A DNA stretch of 32,623 nt from Tissierella creatinophila DSM 6911 (GCF_001940565.1 NZ_LTDM01000018.1:1-32623), one strand, 5' to 3'. Positions 23,045 to 32,287 are shown, counted from the first letter of the stretch. Made by a program: numbers and translations. Notes: generated from the sequence alone by a model not told the origin.

Positions 23045-23702
23045 TTTGTGCTAGTCTCCTTTCAAATAATCCTATTAATCTTGATAATGTAAATGTAATT
23101 ATAAAATAGGTTACGGCTACTATTATCAATGGATTAAATGGTTGAAAACTACTACTTTGAACTATTTTTGATGCATACATCAAATCTGCTACTCCAATTG
23201 TAGAAGCTATAGATGTTTCTTTTATTAAAGTAACAAATTCATTTCCAAGTGCCGGTAATATGTTTTTTATAGCCTGAGGTAATATTATGTGCCTCATAGT
23301 TTGTCCACTAGAGATACCTAAACTTCTACTAGCTTCTGTTTGTCCTTTGTCTATAGACTGTATACCAGATCTTATAATTTCTGCCACATAAGCAGCGCAG
23401 TTTAAAGAAAGAGCTATAAGTGCAGATAAAAATTTATCCATTTGCACACCTGTAACTACATAACTTCCAAAGAAAACTAATGCAATTTGTACTATTACAG
23501 GTGTTCCACGAACAATCTCAATATATGCAGTAGAGATAAAACTTAAAAATTTAGACTTAGATAGTCTTAAAATACTTAGTATTGCTCCGAGCGTACTTCC
23601 TATAACAAGAGAAAAAAGAGATAATAGCAAGGTTATTCTGATTCCCAATAAGTAATAAGATTTATATTGTACAAATAATTCAATAATATTCAAATTGTTC
23701 AC
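23037..23702 (-). CDS. Polar amino-acid ABC transporter permease (HisM/GlnP type)
   Basis: 221 residues with about five membrane segments, the family start [16 protein letters not shown] and the EAA loop [22 protein letters not shown]. It probably forms a homodimer because there is one permease gene. It is separated from the binding-protein gene by 164 bases containing a hairpin at 23782-23835. Confidence 0.94.
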   Translation of the reverse strand: MNNLNIIELFVQYKSYYLLGIRITLLLSLFSLVIGSTLGAILSILRLSKSKFLSFISTAYIEIVRGTPVIVQIALVFFGSYVVTGVQMDKFLSALIALSLNCAAYVAEIIRSGIQSIDKGQTEASRSLGISSGQTMRHIILPQAIKNILPALGNEFVTLIKETSIASTIGVADLMYASKIVQSSSFQPFNPLIIVAVTYFIITFTLSRLIGLFERRLAQND

Positions 23703-23781
23703 TCCTAATTAATCTTGGGTTTTGACTACTTAATTTTAACTTAGATGCTTTAAGTTTTCTTATATTAACATAATATTTTAT

Positions 23782-23835
23782 AGGTAAGCTTGAAAACATA
23801 AGTATAATTTAATGTTTAAATTTTCAAGCTTACCT
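23782..23835 (-). terminator. Hairpin between binding-protein and permease genes
   Basis: AGGTAAGCTTGAAAA (23782-23796) pairs perfectly over 15 bases with 23821-23835, around a 24-base A/T-rich loop. No strong T-run follows. It probably stabilises the upstream binding-protein mRNA or causes partial termination, giving an excess of the binding protein. Confidence 0.6.
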
Positions 23836-23866
23836 AAAATTCACTTTGATAATAAATTATTTATAG

Positions 23867-24718
23867 TTATTTTATACTTTTAGTGCTAAGTTCAGTTGCT
23901 TCAACTAACCATTTATCTATTAGCCCTTTAGATTTTAGTTCTGCTAGTATTTCATTTAGTTTTTCTGTGAACTCATCATTTCCTTTTTTAACAGCTATAG
24001 AAACTCCGCCAGTTCCACTATCAATAATTAAATCTTCTACTATCATCAAGTCATCATTTACCTTTACAAAAGATTGGGCAACTGGTGTTTCCATAATTGT
24101 ACAATCAACTTTTTTAGTCTTTAAGTTCATAATTATATCTGAATTTCTATCTAAACTTGTTACCTTAGCATCTTTTATCTTGTTTGCAATTTCTTCTTGA
24201 GTTGTACCTAGTTGTATAGCCATGCTTTTCCCTTCTAAATCTTTTTCAGTAGCAATCTTAGCTTTACCATCTTTAGGAACTATAACTGAAAGATTTGCTT
24301 CATAATAGATATCTGTAAAATTAGCTTTTTTAAGTCTCTCAGGATTCGGATTCATACCAGCGATTACCATATCTAACATTCCCGTTGAAAGTCCACCTAA
24401 AAGTTTATCAAACTCCATATCGCTTATCTCTAATTCTACACCTAGTTCATCTGCTACATATTTTGCAATTTCAACATCCAATCCAACAATTTCATCTTTA
24501 CCGTTTACCAAAGTATGAAACTCAAAAGGTGGATATCCTGCACTTGTTCCAAATACAAGTTTCTTACTATCAATAATATCTTGTAGACTTTTACTTTCTG
24601 TTTTTACATTGCTTCCATTATTGCCTGCATTTTCCTTTGGTTCACTCTTTCCACAACCTGTTAAAACAATACTAAATAACATAATAGCTGCTAATAATAA
24701 ACTAATTCTTTTTTTCAT
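23867..24718 (-). CDS. Polar amino-acid ABC transporter substrate-binding lipoprotein
   Basis: 283 residues with a lipoprotein signal (lipobox LTGC, Cys22). The mature part is a class-3 amino-acid binding protein (SBP_bac_3): LVFGTSAGYPPFEF, IVGLDVEIAKYVADELG, DMVIAGMNPNPERLK, then KSMAIQLGTTQEE and SGTGGVSIAVKKG. The exact amino acid cannot be read; an acidic GMNP loop and the absence of an obvious Arg/Glu pair leave it open. It is transcribed from 25024-25052 through a long structured leader and terminator, which suggests control by the amino acid. Ribosome site AGGAGG. Confidence 0.93.
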   Translation of the reverse strand: MKKRISLLLAAIMLFSIVLTGCGKSEPKENAGNNGSNVKTESKSLQDIIDSKKLVFGTSAGYPPFEFHTLVNGKDEIVGLDVEIAKYVADELGVELEISDMEFDKLLGGLSTGMLDMVIAGMNPNPERLKKANFTDIYYEANLSVIVPKDGKAKIATEKDLEGKSMAIQLGTTQEEIANKIKDAKVTSLDRNSDIIMNLKTKKVDCTIMETPVAQSFVKVNDDLMIVEDLIIDSGTGGVSIAVKKGNDEFTEKLNEILAELKSKGLIDKWLVEATELSTKSIK

Positions 24719-24750
24719 TTTTTTCCTCCTATAAATATTATTTTTTATAC

Positions 24751-24782
24751 AAAAAAACTCGTCTCTTATATAAGAGACGAGT
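24751..24782 (-). terminator. Attenuator-type terminator upstream of the amino-acid binding protein
   Basis: A perfect 26-base palindrome (24757-24782), on the minus strand ACTCGTCTCTTAT and its mirror, followed by seven T (24751-24757). It precedes the ribosome site by only about 25 bases, so full termination would silence the operon. Confidence 0.9.
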
Positions 24783-25023
24783 AGTATGCTCGTAATGATA
24801 ATCTAGCTTATGTTAGTTATTTAAGATATAAATCAAATTAAATAACGCTTTTACTGCGTGATAAGACACTCAATATTAGGTTTTGTCTTGTTTATTTAAG
24901 CAACTATTTTCATTAAGATTTTCATCTCTTGTGTTTTACCTTCTCTAGCCCTATGTAAGATGTACTTATCAAAATTACTTTTTGCCTTATCAACGCTTTA
25001 AATCATCTTTTATATTGTATATA
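24783..25023 (-). promoter_or_regulatory. Long structured leader (candidate riboswitch or attenuator)
   Basis: Some 240 bases of mRNA leader between the promoter and the terminator hold no ORF of note. A closing stem GCGTTGATAAGGC (24984-24996) pairs, with one bulge, with GTCTTATCACGC (24856-24867) and encloses about 116 bases. A second stem lies at 24816-24846. ACGAG (24789-24793) could pair with CTCGT (24777-24781) of the terminator arm, an antiterminator. The 5' part somewhat resembles T-box stem I (AAAAAGTA, then AGAGA about 30 bases on), but the TGGN core is absent. Confidence 0.55.
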
Positions 25024-25052
25024 ATGATAAAGGTATTTTGTTTGTTTGTCAA
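25024..25052 (-). promoter_or_regulatory. Sigma-A promoter of the amino-acid ABC operon
   Basis: Minus-strand TTGACA (25047-25052), a 17-base spacer, and TATCAT (25024-25029). Confidence 0.8.
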
Positions 25053-25082
25053 GTAATTTTTTTGTCATTATTTCAACTCATT

Positions 25083-25240
25083 TTTAAAATGCAAAGTATA
25101 TATGCACTGATTTACTAGTATTAAAAAACTATATAAAGATGTTATAATAGAAATAGTTTTGTATTAAGAGTAAAATAATTAATAGAATGACTACAAGTTT
25201 GGGTATATAATACATTTAATAGATTTGGAGGTATCGTATA
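25083..25240 (+). other. Upstream region of the peptidase operon
   Basis: No ORF. -10-like TATAAT hexamers lie at 25143-25148 and 25206-25211, each without a good -35. GGAGG lies 9 bases before the peptidase ATG. No stable hairpin seen. Confidence 0.35.
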
Positions 25241-28200
25241 ATGGAAAAGATTTATTTAACAGAAGATTTAAACTTAGAGGATAAGAAGGAGGCTATTGAA
25301 AAAAGCCTCATAATGGGCTTTTATTCAACCTCAGCACAGTTTCCAATTGCATCTAGAACTGAGGGGATAGAAGTTGGGGATGATTTAAAAGATTTACAAA
25401 AAAAAAATAAACCAATATCTAAAGAATGGCCAAAAGATTATGTATCCTCTACTAATGGAGCAGAGCCTATCCTTGATTTTGATTGGAGAAAAAAGAAAGG
25501 ATTAGAATCTATATTTTATATGGGAATGTTTTTAGAAGATGAAAACTTTGATCAATTGCCAGATAAACTTAATTTCAAAATAAGAATTCCAAATGATTGT
25601 GATATTTCTATTTTAATAGCTGCATGTAATTTTGCTTTTAGATATGGGATGGAGACAACAGCTTTTGAAGGTTCAATTATAGCAGATGAAGATTGGAAAG
25701 GGAATCTGCTACTTTTAGAAGAAGAGGCAAGATGTGGAATGGAATTTATTGAAGATGGGATTAGAAAAATCGTTAGAGTATATGGCAGTGGAGAGGAAAT
25801 CGAAAGATTCTCTGCGCTTATTTGCGAAACCTTTCCATTATTACCAGAGGGAAGAACTTGGAGAGATCAACTTCAAGAGATGACAGACAGTTTTGCAATG
25901 AAAAACTTAGATGGACAATTGTCATATCTAAAAACCTATCAAAATGAATTAAAGGGAAAAATTACTGCATATATAGATCCTAAGATAAAAGAATATCTAG
26001 ATGAAATTGAGTCAACTTTCCCAGATGTGGAATTTAAAAATTATAAATCAAGAAAAAAAGTATATGAGAAAAACTATGATATTCCATGGGAAGTTGATAG
26101 TTTTAAAAACATCTTAATAGAAAAGATTTACAATAAACTCAAACCAGAAGATGAGGTAGAAATCTATGGCGCTCTTAGTGAAGAAATAGATGTTAGAAAC
26201 TCTTTAACGACTAAAATAGAAACCGAACTTGAAAAGATAGGAGTTAAAGCTAAAAAGATACAAATAATATCTGCATATAAACAAGGCTTTTCATGGATTG
26301 AGGAAGTAGTACTACCACAATTAAAAGAAAAAGAAGTGCAAAATATTGAGATTGCCTTTAAACCATTTCTTCCAGAGGGTGAAACAGATTGGTTAGATGA
26401 AGACGGTAGAACTCCATCCTATAATAATTTAAAATCAGAAGATCCCAATAAATGGCTTGATATTCCAATTCGTTATCTACAAGAACTTTATCCAGTGGAT
26501 GATGTTATAGCGAATAATCTTAAAATTAATAGAGATATGATTAAGTTTGTGAGCTATAAAGGTAAAAAAGATATAACTTATAAGGTGAGGGCATTTGACA
26601 ATAAAGATGAAATGATACTTACATCTACTTATAAAGCTGCATATTCAGAAAGACCTTATTTAGATGATTATCCAGAGATGGGGAAGGTCCATCCATCAAC
26701 AGGATTTATAAAAGTTATTGTAAATGGAAAGAAAGTACTAGATGAATATATAAAAACAGATCTTGAAAGAATTTGGGATATATATCAAAGTCAAGTACTG
26801 CCTGATTGTAAAGATTTCATAGAGATAAAAACAGGTGGGAGCATTGATTTAGAAGAACAACCATTTTTTTCTCAGTTGAGATTAGAAGTTGATGTTTCCG
26901 AGCCAGACTATAATCTTTCCTTTAGAGAAGATAGGATTTCATCATTGGATTCTTTGCATGAAGATATGTATTTTGTAGGAGCAGATTATTTTAATAATTA
27001 TGGTATGGAAAAGAAGGGTGTTCTATTAGATGCACCAGGGCTTATTCTTCCAGTTATAAACAAAAAAATCGGCAAACCAAAATTTAGAGTAATCTTATAT
27101 GATCAGTTAAAGAAAAGTCCTTGTATAAAAGCCCATAACAGGACTATTAAAAGTCAGTTAAAGAGAAATGAAATAGAATTATATATTAAAAGATTAAGTT
27201 ACGAAGATGATAAAGTTACTGTGACTTTAAAGACAGATATTAAAGAAGAAAAATTAGTTAAAAGCTATATGGATCTTTTAGAACTAAGACTACTAAAAGT
27301 GAGTACAAAGTTTAGTGAAATAGATAGTTTAGAAGTAATTACCCACAATGAGATTTATAAGGCTAAAGTTGTAGAAACAGAAAAACTGGAGAAGAGTTTA
27401 AACATATCAGATATCGATTTAATGGAAAATACACTAATAGGATATGAACAATATTTAGAGATTATGGATCAGTTAAAGCATGTATCTGAAATAGATGTAT
27501 ATAAAATAGCTACATCTTATTTTGGAAGAGATATCTATGCAATTGAGATACTTCCAAAAGAAAAAGGTTATGTTTCAAAGACAAAACGCATCACAGAACT
27601 ACCTTCAGAAATGATAAATTGTAGACATCATGCAAATGAGGTATCTAGTACAAATGCAGCTTTTATACTTTTAAAGAAGCTTTTGACAGATGAGAAATAT
27701 AGATCTCTTCCAGATAAACTTAATCTTGTGATTGTTCCAATGGAAAATGTAGATGGAACATCAATACACTATGAACTTCAAAAGGATAATCCTAAGTGGA
27801 AACTACATGTTGCTAGATTTAATGGAGTTGGAAAAGAGTTTTACCATGAACATTTTAAGTTAGACACTATTCACACTGAAGCTATGGCACTTACACGATT
27901 ATGGGAGAAGTGGCTACCAGATATAATAGTAGATAATCATGGAGTGCCAAGTCATGAATGGGAGCAACAGTTCTCGGGATATACTTCTCCTTCATATAAA
28001 GGTTTTTGGTTACCACGTTCTCTACTATATGGATATTTTTGGGTAGTTAACAATAAAGAGTATAAGGGTAATTATGATGTGAATAAAAAGATAGAAGATG
28101 TAGTTGCAAATGCCATTATGGAAGATAGTGAGATTACAAATTGGAATAAAGAGTGGAGCAGAGTATTTGAAAAATATGCTCATTCATGGATGCCAAAACT

Positions 28201-28501
28201 ATTTCCAGCAGATTATTATAAAGATATGATCAATTATTGGATTTCCTTTGAATTTGACCCTTCACATAGGTATCCATCGATACGTTTCCCTTGGATTACA
28301 ACTGTAGCCTATACAAGTGAAGTTGCAGATGAAACAGCCCATGGAGATTATTTAAACCTCTGTGCAAGGGCACATGTAGCTCATGATGAAGCTATAATTC
28401 AAATGCTTATGAATTCTACTTGCCTATTTGATAGTAAATGTGAAATAATAAAGGATGGTATTTCAATAAGGCGTATTAGGCATAGACCTTTATTGGTTTA
28501 A
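25241..28501 (+). CDS. Very large M14-type zinc metallocarboxypeptidase
   Basis: 1086 residues, with no signal peptide and so cytoplasmic. The catalytic M14 part is in the last third: zinc site HANE (His797, Glu800) in CRHHANEVSSTNAAFILL, VIVPMENVDG, third zinc ligand probably His900 in VDNHGVPSHEW, and a possible catalytic Glu in TSEVADETAHG. The first ~750 residues match nothing I recognise; that region is mostly charged helices and strands. A 6-residue identity (LPDKLN) with similar flanks occurs at 106-111 and 823-828. It leads the DUF969-DUF979-Pcp genes, so it probably trims imported peptides. The usual bacterial M14 enzyme is only 350-600 residues long. Confidence 0.85.
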   Translation: MEKIYLTEDLNLEDKKEAIEKSLIMGFYSTSAQFPIASRTEGIEVGDDLKDLQKKNKPISKEWPKDYVSSTNGAEPILDFDWRKKKGLESIFYMGMFLEDENFDQLPDKLNFKIRIPNDCDISILIAACNFAFRYGMETTAFEGSIIADEDWKGNLLLLEEEARCGMEFIEDGIRKIVRVYGSGEEIERFSALICETFPLLPEGRTWRDQLQEMTDSFAMKNLDGQLSYLKTYQNELKGKITAYIDPKIKEYLDEIESTFPDVEFKNYKSRKKVYEKNYDIPWEVDSFKNILIEKIYNKLKPEDEVEIYGALSEEIDVRNSLTTKIETELEKIGVKAKKIQIISAYKQGFSWIEEVVLPQLKEKEVQNIEIAFKPFLPEGETDWLDEDGRTPSYNNLKSEDPNKWLDIPIRYLQELYPVDDVIANNLKINRDMIKFVSYKGKKDITYKVRAFDNKDEMILTSTYKAAYSERPYLDDYPEMGKVHPSTGFIKVIVNGKKVLDEYIKTDLERIWDIYQSQVLPDCKDFIEIKTGGSIDLEEQPFFSQLRLEVDVSEPDYNLSFREDRISSLDSLHEDMYFVGADYFNNYGMEKKGVLLDAPGLILPVINKKIGKPKFRVILYDQLKKSPCIKAHNRTIKSQLKRNEIELYIKRLSYEDDKVTVTLKTDIKEEKLVKSYMDLLELRLLKVSTKFSEIDSLEVITHNEIYKAKVVETEKLEKSLNISDIDLMENTLIGYEQYLEIMDQLKHVSEIDVYKIATSYFGRDIYAIEILPKEKGYVSKTKRITELPSEMINCRHHANEVSSTNAAFILLKKLLTDEKYRSLPDKLNLVIVPMENVDGTSIHYELQKDNPKWKLHVARFNGVGKEFYHEHFKLDTIHTEAMALTRLWEKWLPDIIVDNHGVPSHEWEQQFSGYTSPSYKGFWLPRSLLYGYFWVVNNKEYKGNYDVNKKIEDVVANAIMEDSEITNWNKEWSRVFEKYAHSWMPKLFPADYYKDMINYWISFEFDPSHRYPSIRFPWITTVAYTSEVADETAHGDYLNLCARAHVAHDEAIIQMLMNSTCLFDSKCEIIKDGISIRRIRHRPLLV

Positions 28502-28543
28502 TAAACTATTTTAACAAATAATGAAAAAAGGAGATGAATAGTT

Positions 28544-29236
28544 ATGGAATTGATTAAATTATCAGGAATTATTATTGTTATTATTGGTTTTGCACTTAAG
28601 AAAGATTCAATTTTAATTATCTTATCTGCTGCGATAGTAACAGCACTTGTAGGAGGCCTTGGAGTTGTTGGACTTCTTGAGACGCTTGGAACTTCTTTTG
28701 TTGCTAATCGAAGTATGGCAATATTTATATTGATTATGCTCGTTACTGGAACATTGGAGAGAAATGGACTAAAGGAAGCAGCAGCAAACCTTATTGGTAA
28801 GGTTAAGAGGGCATCACCAGGTATGGTTATTGGACTCTATGGTATTATGAGAGGAATATTTGCTGCCTTTAATGTAAGCTTTGGAGGGGTTGCAGGATTT
28901 GTAAGGCCGATTATAATGCCTATGGCAACAGGTGCAGTTGAAGCTACAGGAAGAGATATAAATGAAGAACATTTAGAACAAATAAAAGGAATGTCTTCAG
29001 GGATGGAAAATATTTCATGGTTTTTTGGGCAAGTATTGTTTATAGGTGGAGCAGGAGGACTTTTGGTACAATCTACACTAGCTTCTCTTGGTTATAATGT
29101 AGAATTAATTGATTTAGTAAAGGTGGAAATCCCAATAGGTATTTTTGCTATCTTTATAACAATTGTATATTACTTTCTTAAAGATAAGAAACTTAGAAAA
29201 AAATATTATGGTGATGGGGTAGAAAGGGGGGAATAG
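28544..29236 (+). CDS. DUF969 membrane protein (one half of a putative peptide/pyroglutamate permease)
   Basis: 230 residues with about six membrane segments, the family patterns KLSGIIIVIIGFALKKD and AFNVSFGGVAGFVRPIIMP, and GMSSGMENISWFFGQVLFIGGAGG. DUF969 is nearly always beside DUF979 and often beside pyroglutamyl peptidase. The pair is read as one ion-transporter-superfamily carrier split into two chains. Ribosome site AAGGAG; the DUF979 gene begins 1 base after its stop. Transport has not been shown as far as I know. Confidence 0.9.
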   Translation: MELIKLSGIIIVIIGFALKKDSILIILSAAIVTALVGGLGVVGLLETLGTSFVANRSMAIFILIMLVTGTLERNGLKEAAANLIGKVKRASPGMVIGLYGIMRGIFAAFNVSFGGVAGFVRPIIMPMATGAVEATGRDINEEHLEQIKGMSSGMENISWFFGQVLFIGGAGGLLVQSTLASLGYNVELIDLVKVEIPIGIFAIFITIVYYFLKDKKLRKKYYGDGVERGE

Positions 29237-29237
29237 T

Positions 29238-30182
29238 ATGGGCTTTTTTACAGATCCAGAAATCTTAATAGGAGCTAAACTCTTAGAAGTTTTATATATG
29301 ATCATAGGATTAGTTACAATTTATACTGGTGTTAAAAATGGAATGGATGAGAAAAATCCTTCAAGAACCGGAACGGCAATTTTTTGGTGTTCTCTAGGAA
29401 TAGTGTTAGCATTTGGTAGATTGATTCCGCCAATTATCAATGGAATAATTATTATAATTATGACAATCCCTTCAATATTAAATAAAGTTAAAGTGGGTAA
29501 ACAAAATGCTCCTACTCAAGAAGAGATGGAAAAGTCATACGATAAAATTGGAATGAAAATATTTATTCCAGCTTTAGCAATTGGAGTTTTTGCAATAATA
29601 TTTGCTTTATTTACAGATATGGGTGCTTTAGTTGGTGTAGGGGCAGGGGTGTTTGCATCTATAGTTATACTGATGATTTTCTCGCCTAATAATAAGCCAG
29701 GAGTCTTTTTAAGAGATTCTGAAAGGCTACTATCTACAGTAGGACCTCTTAGCATGCTTCCAATGCTTTTAGCTAGCCTTGGTGCAATATTTACAGCAGC
29801 TGGAGTAGGAGAGGTAATAGCTTCTTTAGTTGGAAATATTATTCCTCAAGGAAATGTCAATATCGGCATTATTGTATATGCTCTTGGAATGATGCTTTTC
29901 AGTATGATAATGGGTAATGCATTTGCAGCTATCACTGTTATGACTGTAGGAATAGGTGCACCTTTTGTATTGGCATATGGAGCTAATCCCGTTGTAATTG
30001 GTATGGTTGGACTTACAGCAGGTTATTGTGGAACCTTGTGCACTCCTATGGCAGCAAACTTTAACATAGTACCAGTTGCAATGCTTGAGATGAAAGATAG
30101 AATGGGTGTTATTAAAAATCAAATAGTGCCAGCAGGAATCATAATGATATTTCAAATTGTCTATATGATTTTATTAAAATAA
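29238..30182 (+). CDS. DUF979 membrane protein (second half of the putative permease)
   Basis: 314 residues with about eight to nine membrane segments. Family marks: FWCSLGIVLAFG, PLSMLPMLLASLGAIFTAAGVGE, MGNAFAAITVMTVGIGAPFVL, and GYCGTLCTPMAANFNIVPVA. The glycine/proline-rich reentrant-looking GYCGTLCTPMA resembles the substrate sites of IT-superfamily carriers. It follows DUF969 after one base (ribosome site GGGGGG inside its end) and is followed by pcp. The combination suggests uptake of pyroglutamyl peptides or pyroglutamate. Confidence 0.92.
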   Translation: MGFFTDPEILIGAKLLEVLYMIIGLVTIYTGVKNGMDEKNPSRTGTAIFWCSLGIVLAFGRLIPPIINGIIIIIMTIPSILNKVKVGKQNAPTQEEMEKSYDKIGMKIFIPALAIGVFAIIFALFTDMGALVGVGAGVFASIVILMIFSPNNKPGVFLRDSERLLSTVGPLSMLPMLLASLGAIFTAAGVGEVIASLVGNIIPQGNVNIGIIVYALGMMLFSMIMGNAFAAITVMTVGIGAPFVLAYGANPVVIGMVGLTAGYCGTLCTPMAANFNIVPVAMLEMKDRMGVIKNQIVPAGIIMIFQIVYMILLK

Positions 30183-30221
30183 ATACAATTATAAACAAAA
30201 GTTGATAAGGAGATAAAGTTT

Positions 30222-30866
30222 ATGAAAATATTAGTAACAGGTTTTGATCCATTTGGAGGGGAAGAAGTAAATCCAGCTTATGAAGCCGTTAAACTTCTTC
30301 CAGATACAATACTAAATAGCGATATTATTAAGCTTGAAATTCCCACAGTATTTACAAAAAGTGCTCAGGTTGTAGAAGAAGCTATAAAAAAACATAGACC
30401 AGATGTTGTTCTAAATATAGGACAAGCAGGTGGACGTTCTAATATAAGCGTGGAAAAGGTTGCTATCAATCTTGGGGAAGCTAGGATTCCAGATAATGAC
30501 GGTGAACAACCTATAGATGAAAAGTTACAAGAAGATGGAGAGACAGCATATTTTGCAACTATTCCAGTTAAATCAATGGTAAAAAATATAAGAAAGCATG
30601 GTATACCAGCTAATATTTCCTATACAGCGGGCACATATGTGTGCAATAGCATTATGTACAATGTACTTTATATGGCAGATAAAAAGTATAGTAATATCCG
30701 TGCAGGCTTTATCCATGTTCCATATGCTCTAGAGCAGGTAGTAGAAAAGCCAGATGGAACTGCATCTATGTCAATGTCAACAATTGCTAAAGGATTGGAG
30801 TATGCAATTGAAGCCATTATAGAGGATAATGAAGAAGAGGGAGAGGCTATGGGGACGATAATGTAA
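30222..30866 (+). CDS. pcp: Pyroglutamyl-peptidase I
   Basis: 214 residues, peptidase family C15. Start [19 protein letters not shown] is diagnostic. Catalytic residues can be placed at Glu78 ([10 protein letters not shown]), Cys141 (TYVCNSIMY) and His165 (FIHVPY). It removes N-terminal 5-oxoproline from peptides in the cytoplasm. The last ~20 residues are an acidic tail longer than usual. Ribosome site AAGGAG. It ends the peptidase-DUF969-DUF979-pcp operon, and its product together with the M14 enzyme would free amino acids from both ends of pGlu peptides. Confidence 0.97.
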   Translation: MKILVTGFDPFGGEEVNPAYEAVKLLPDTILNSDIIKLEIPTVFTKSAQVVEEAIKKHRPDVVLNIGQAGGRSNISVEKVAINLGEARIPDNDGEQPIDEKLQEDGETAYFATIPVKSMVKNIRKHGIPANISYTAGTYVCNSIMYNVLYMADKKYSNIRAGFIHVPYALEQVVEKPDGTASMSMSTIAKGLEYAIEAIIEDNEEEGEAMGTIM

Positions 30867-30942
30867 CTTTAGACAAACTTTTACGAAGCTAGATGTTAGT
30901 AACTTAAACTTTGCAGTTGTAAAACAGCCTTTTAATGTTAAT

Positions 30943-31017
30943 AAAAAAAATGACCTTTATTCAAAGATATATTTGCTGATAGAAATAGTATATCTTATTA
31001 TAATAAAGGTCATTTTT
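30943..31017. terminator. Two-tier bidirectional terminator after pcp
   Basis: Outer arms AAAAATGACCTTTATT (30946-30961) and AATAAAGGTCATTTTT (31002-31017) are perfectly complementary. A second stem inside, AAGATATA/TATATCTT, stacks on it. On the minus strand the arm is followed by a T run (complement of 30943-30950), so it also guards against read-through from the LysR side. Confidence 0.85.
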
Positions 31018-31361
31018 CTAAAATTATGTGCCATAGGTTATTAGAAGGCTTAACTATGGTATTCCACGATTATTATATCATGTTCAGAATATACTTGTCC
31101 TAATTATTATAACCTATCTATCTTTTTAAGCATACAATAATCTCATGGATTTAAAAGTGGTTCTTTCCGACGTTAGTTGAAAATAATTACTATGTAATAG
31201 AAAATCTAAGTAAAATATATATTAATCAAGTAAGAATATTTTAAATTTCAACTTTAGTTGAAATTACTCAAGATAAGGTTGATAACATTTCCGTCTAATG
31301 TTTTTTACTAATCAATTAGACTCTATGTAATATTTTTGTAATATCTTTAGTTTATTGATTC
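31018..31361. other. Intergenic stretch without a gene; short repeats
   Basis: I see no supported ORF or RNA gene. AATTTCAACT (31244-31253) and AGTTGAAATT (31256-31265) form a perfect 10-bp stem with a 2-base spacer. TTAGTTGAAA followed by AATTAC occurs twice (31173 and 31255). GTCTAAT (31293-31299)/ATTAGAC (31315-31321) is a further weak hairpin near the LysR end. Confidence 0.4.
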
Positions 31362-32264
31362 TTAAATATCTATGTTGTCCCATTTCCATTTAGCAACAAA
31401 TTCCTTGAATTTTTCTTCTGCAGGAGAAAGATATCTGTTATTACAATAGACCAAGCTAAAAGCCCTATTAAGATTTAAGTCCTCAACTTCATATTGCTTC
31501 AACCGGCCTGAAGCGACTTCACATTTTACTGAGACATCAGATGCAAAACTAATGCCAACATTTAGAGCCACCATTTTTTTTATGGCTTCCATGCTATAAT
31601 TAATTGTCTGGGATCGAAATATGTTTAGATTGAGTTTTTTTTCTTTCAAAGCATTTTCAATAAGTTGCCTTGTCCCAGAACCTTCTTCCCTAAGCACAAT
31701 TTCTTCTCCTATCAAACTCTGAATACTAATAGGATCAGTAGCAAATGTTTTTTCAGGAGAAGTGATCAGAACCAATTTGTCCTGAAAAAAATCTATATAT
31801 TTAATTCCTTCATGAGAATACTTTGCTCCAATAAATCCGAAATTTGTCATCCCTGAAAGAATCCCTTCTATCACTTCCTTCGAATCTTTGTGTCGAATGG
31901 AGAAATGAACTTGTGGATAAACTTCCTTAAATGCCTTAATAATATGTGGGAGAAGATACTGCTCTGGTATAGTACTAGCACATATTTCCAGTACCCCTTC
32001 AATATTATTTTTATGTTGGCTAATTGCTATCTCAGCTTTATCACGAATATTAAGTATCTCTACTGCATATGGGAAAAATTTTACTCCACCTTTAGTTAAA
32101 GTGATATTTTTATTTCTATCAAACAATACCATTCCAAGTTCTCTTTCTAATTTTTGGATATTGCTAGTAATAGCTGGTTGCGATAAAAATAATACATCTG
32201 CTGCCTTAGAAAAACTATTTTCCCGAGCAACAGCAACAAAACATTCCACTTGTTTAAACTCCAT
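31362..32264 (-). CDS. LysR-family transcriptional regulator
   Basis: 300 residues: N-terminal winged helix (MEFKQVECFVAVARENSFSK, then SQPAITSNIQKLERELG, residues 1-60) and a periplasmic-binding-type sensor domain (about 90-295) with VYPQVHFSIRHKDSKEVIEGI and GEEIVLREEGSGTR. The EEGSGTR effector loop is that of the CysB/CysL-like branch. The overall pattern resembles the LysR regulators found beside selenium-metabolism genes in clostridia, but I cannot confirm this without a search. It is divergent from a corrinoid-protein gene and probably controls it through the shared 249-base region. AAGGAGG ribosome site. Confidence 0.92.
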   Translation of the reverse strand: MEFKQVECFVAVARENSFSKAADVLFLSQPAITSNIQKLERELGMVLFDRNKNITLTKGGVKFFPYAVEILNIRDKAEIAISQHKNNIEGVLEICASTIPEQYLLPHIIKAFKEVYPQVHFSIRHKDSKEVIEGILSGMTNFGFIGAKYSHEGIKYIDFFQDKLVLITSPEKTFATDPISIQSLIGEEIVLREEGSGTRQLIENALKEKKLNLNIFRSQTINYSMEAIKKMVALNVGISFASDVSVKCEVASGRLKQYEVEDLNLNRAFSLVYCNNRYLSPAEEKFKEFVAKWKWDNIDI

Positions 32265-32287
32265 TTATTATGCCTCCTTAAGCTCTA

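Noticed and set aside
24783-25023. T-box or lysine riboswitch call for the amino-acid importer leader
   Set aside because: The T-box core (GGGTGGNACCGCG-like) is not found on the minus strand, and lysine-box blocks (GCCGAAG, GGGGAGCG) are absent; left as unassigned structured leader.
29826-30155. Minus-strand ORF rich in Ser, His, Cys and Tyr
   Set aside because: Composition is the antisense shadow of the hydrophobic DUF979 gene; no ribosome site.
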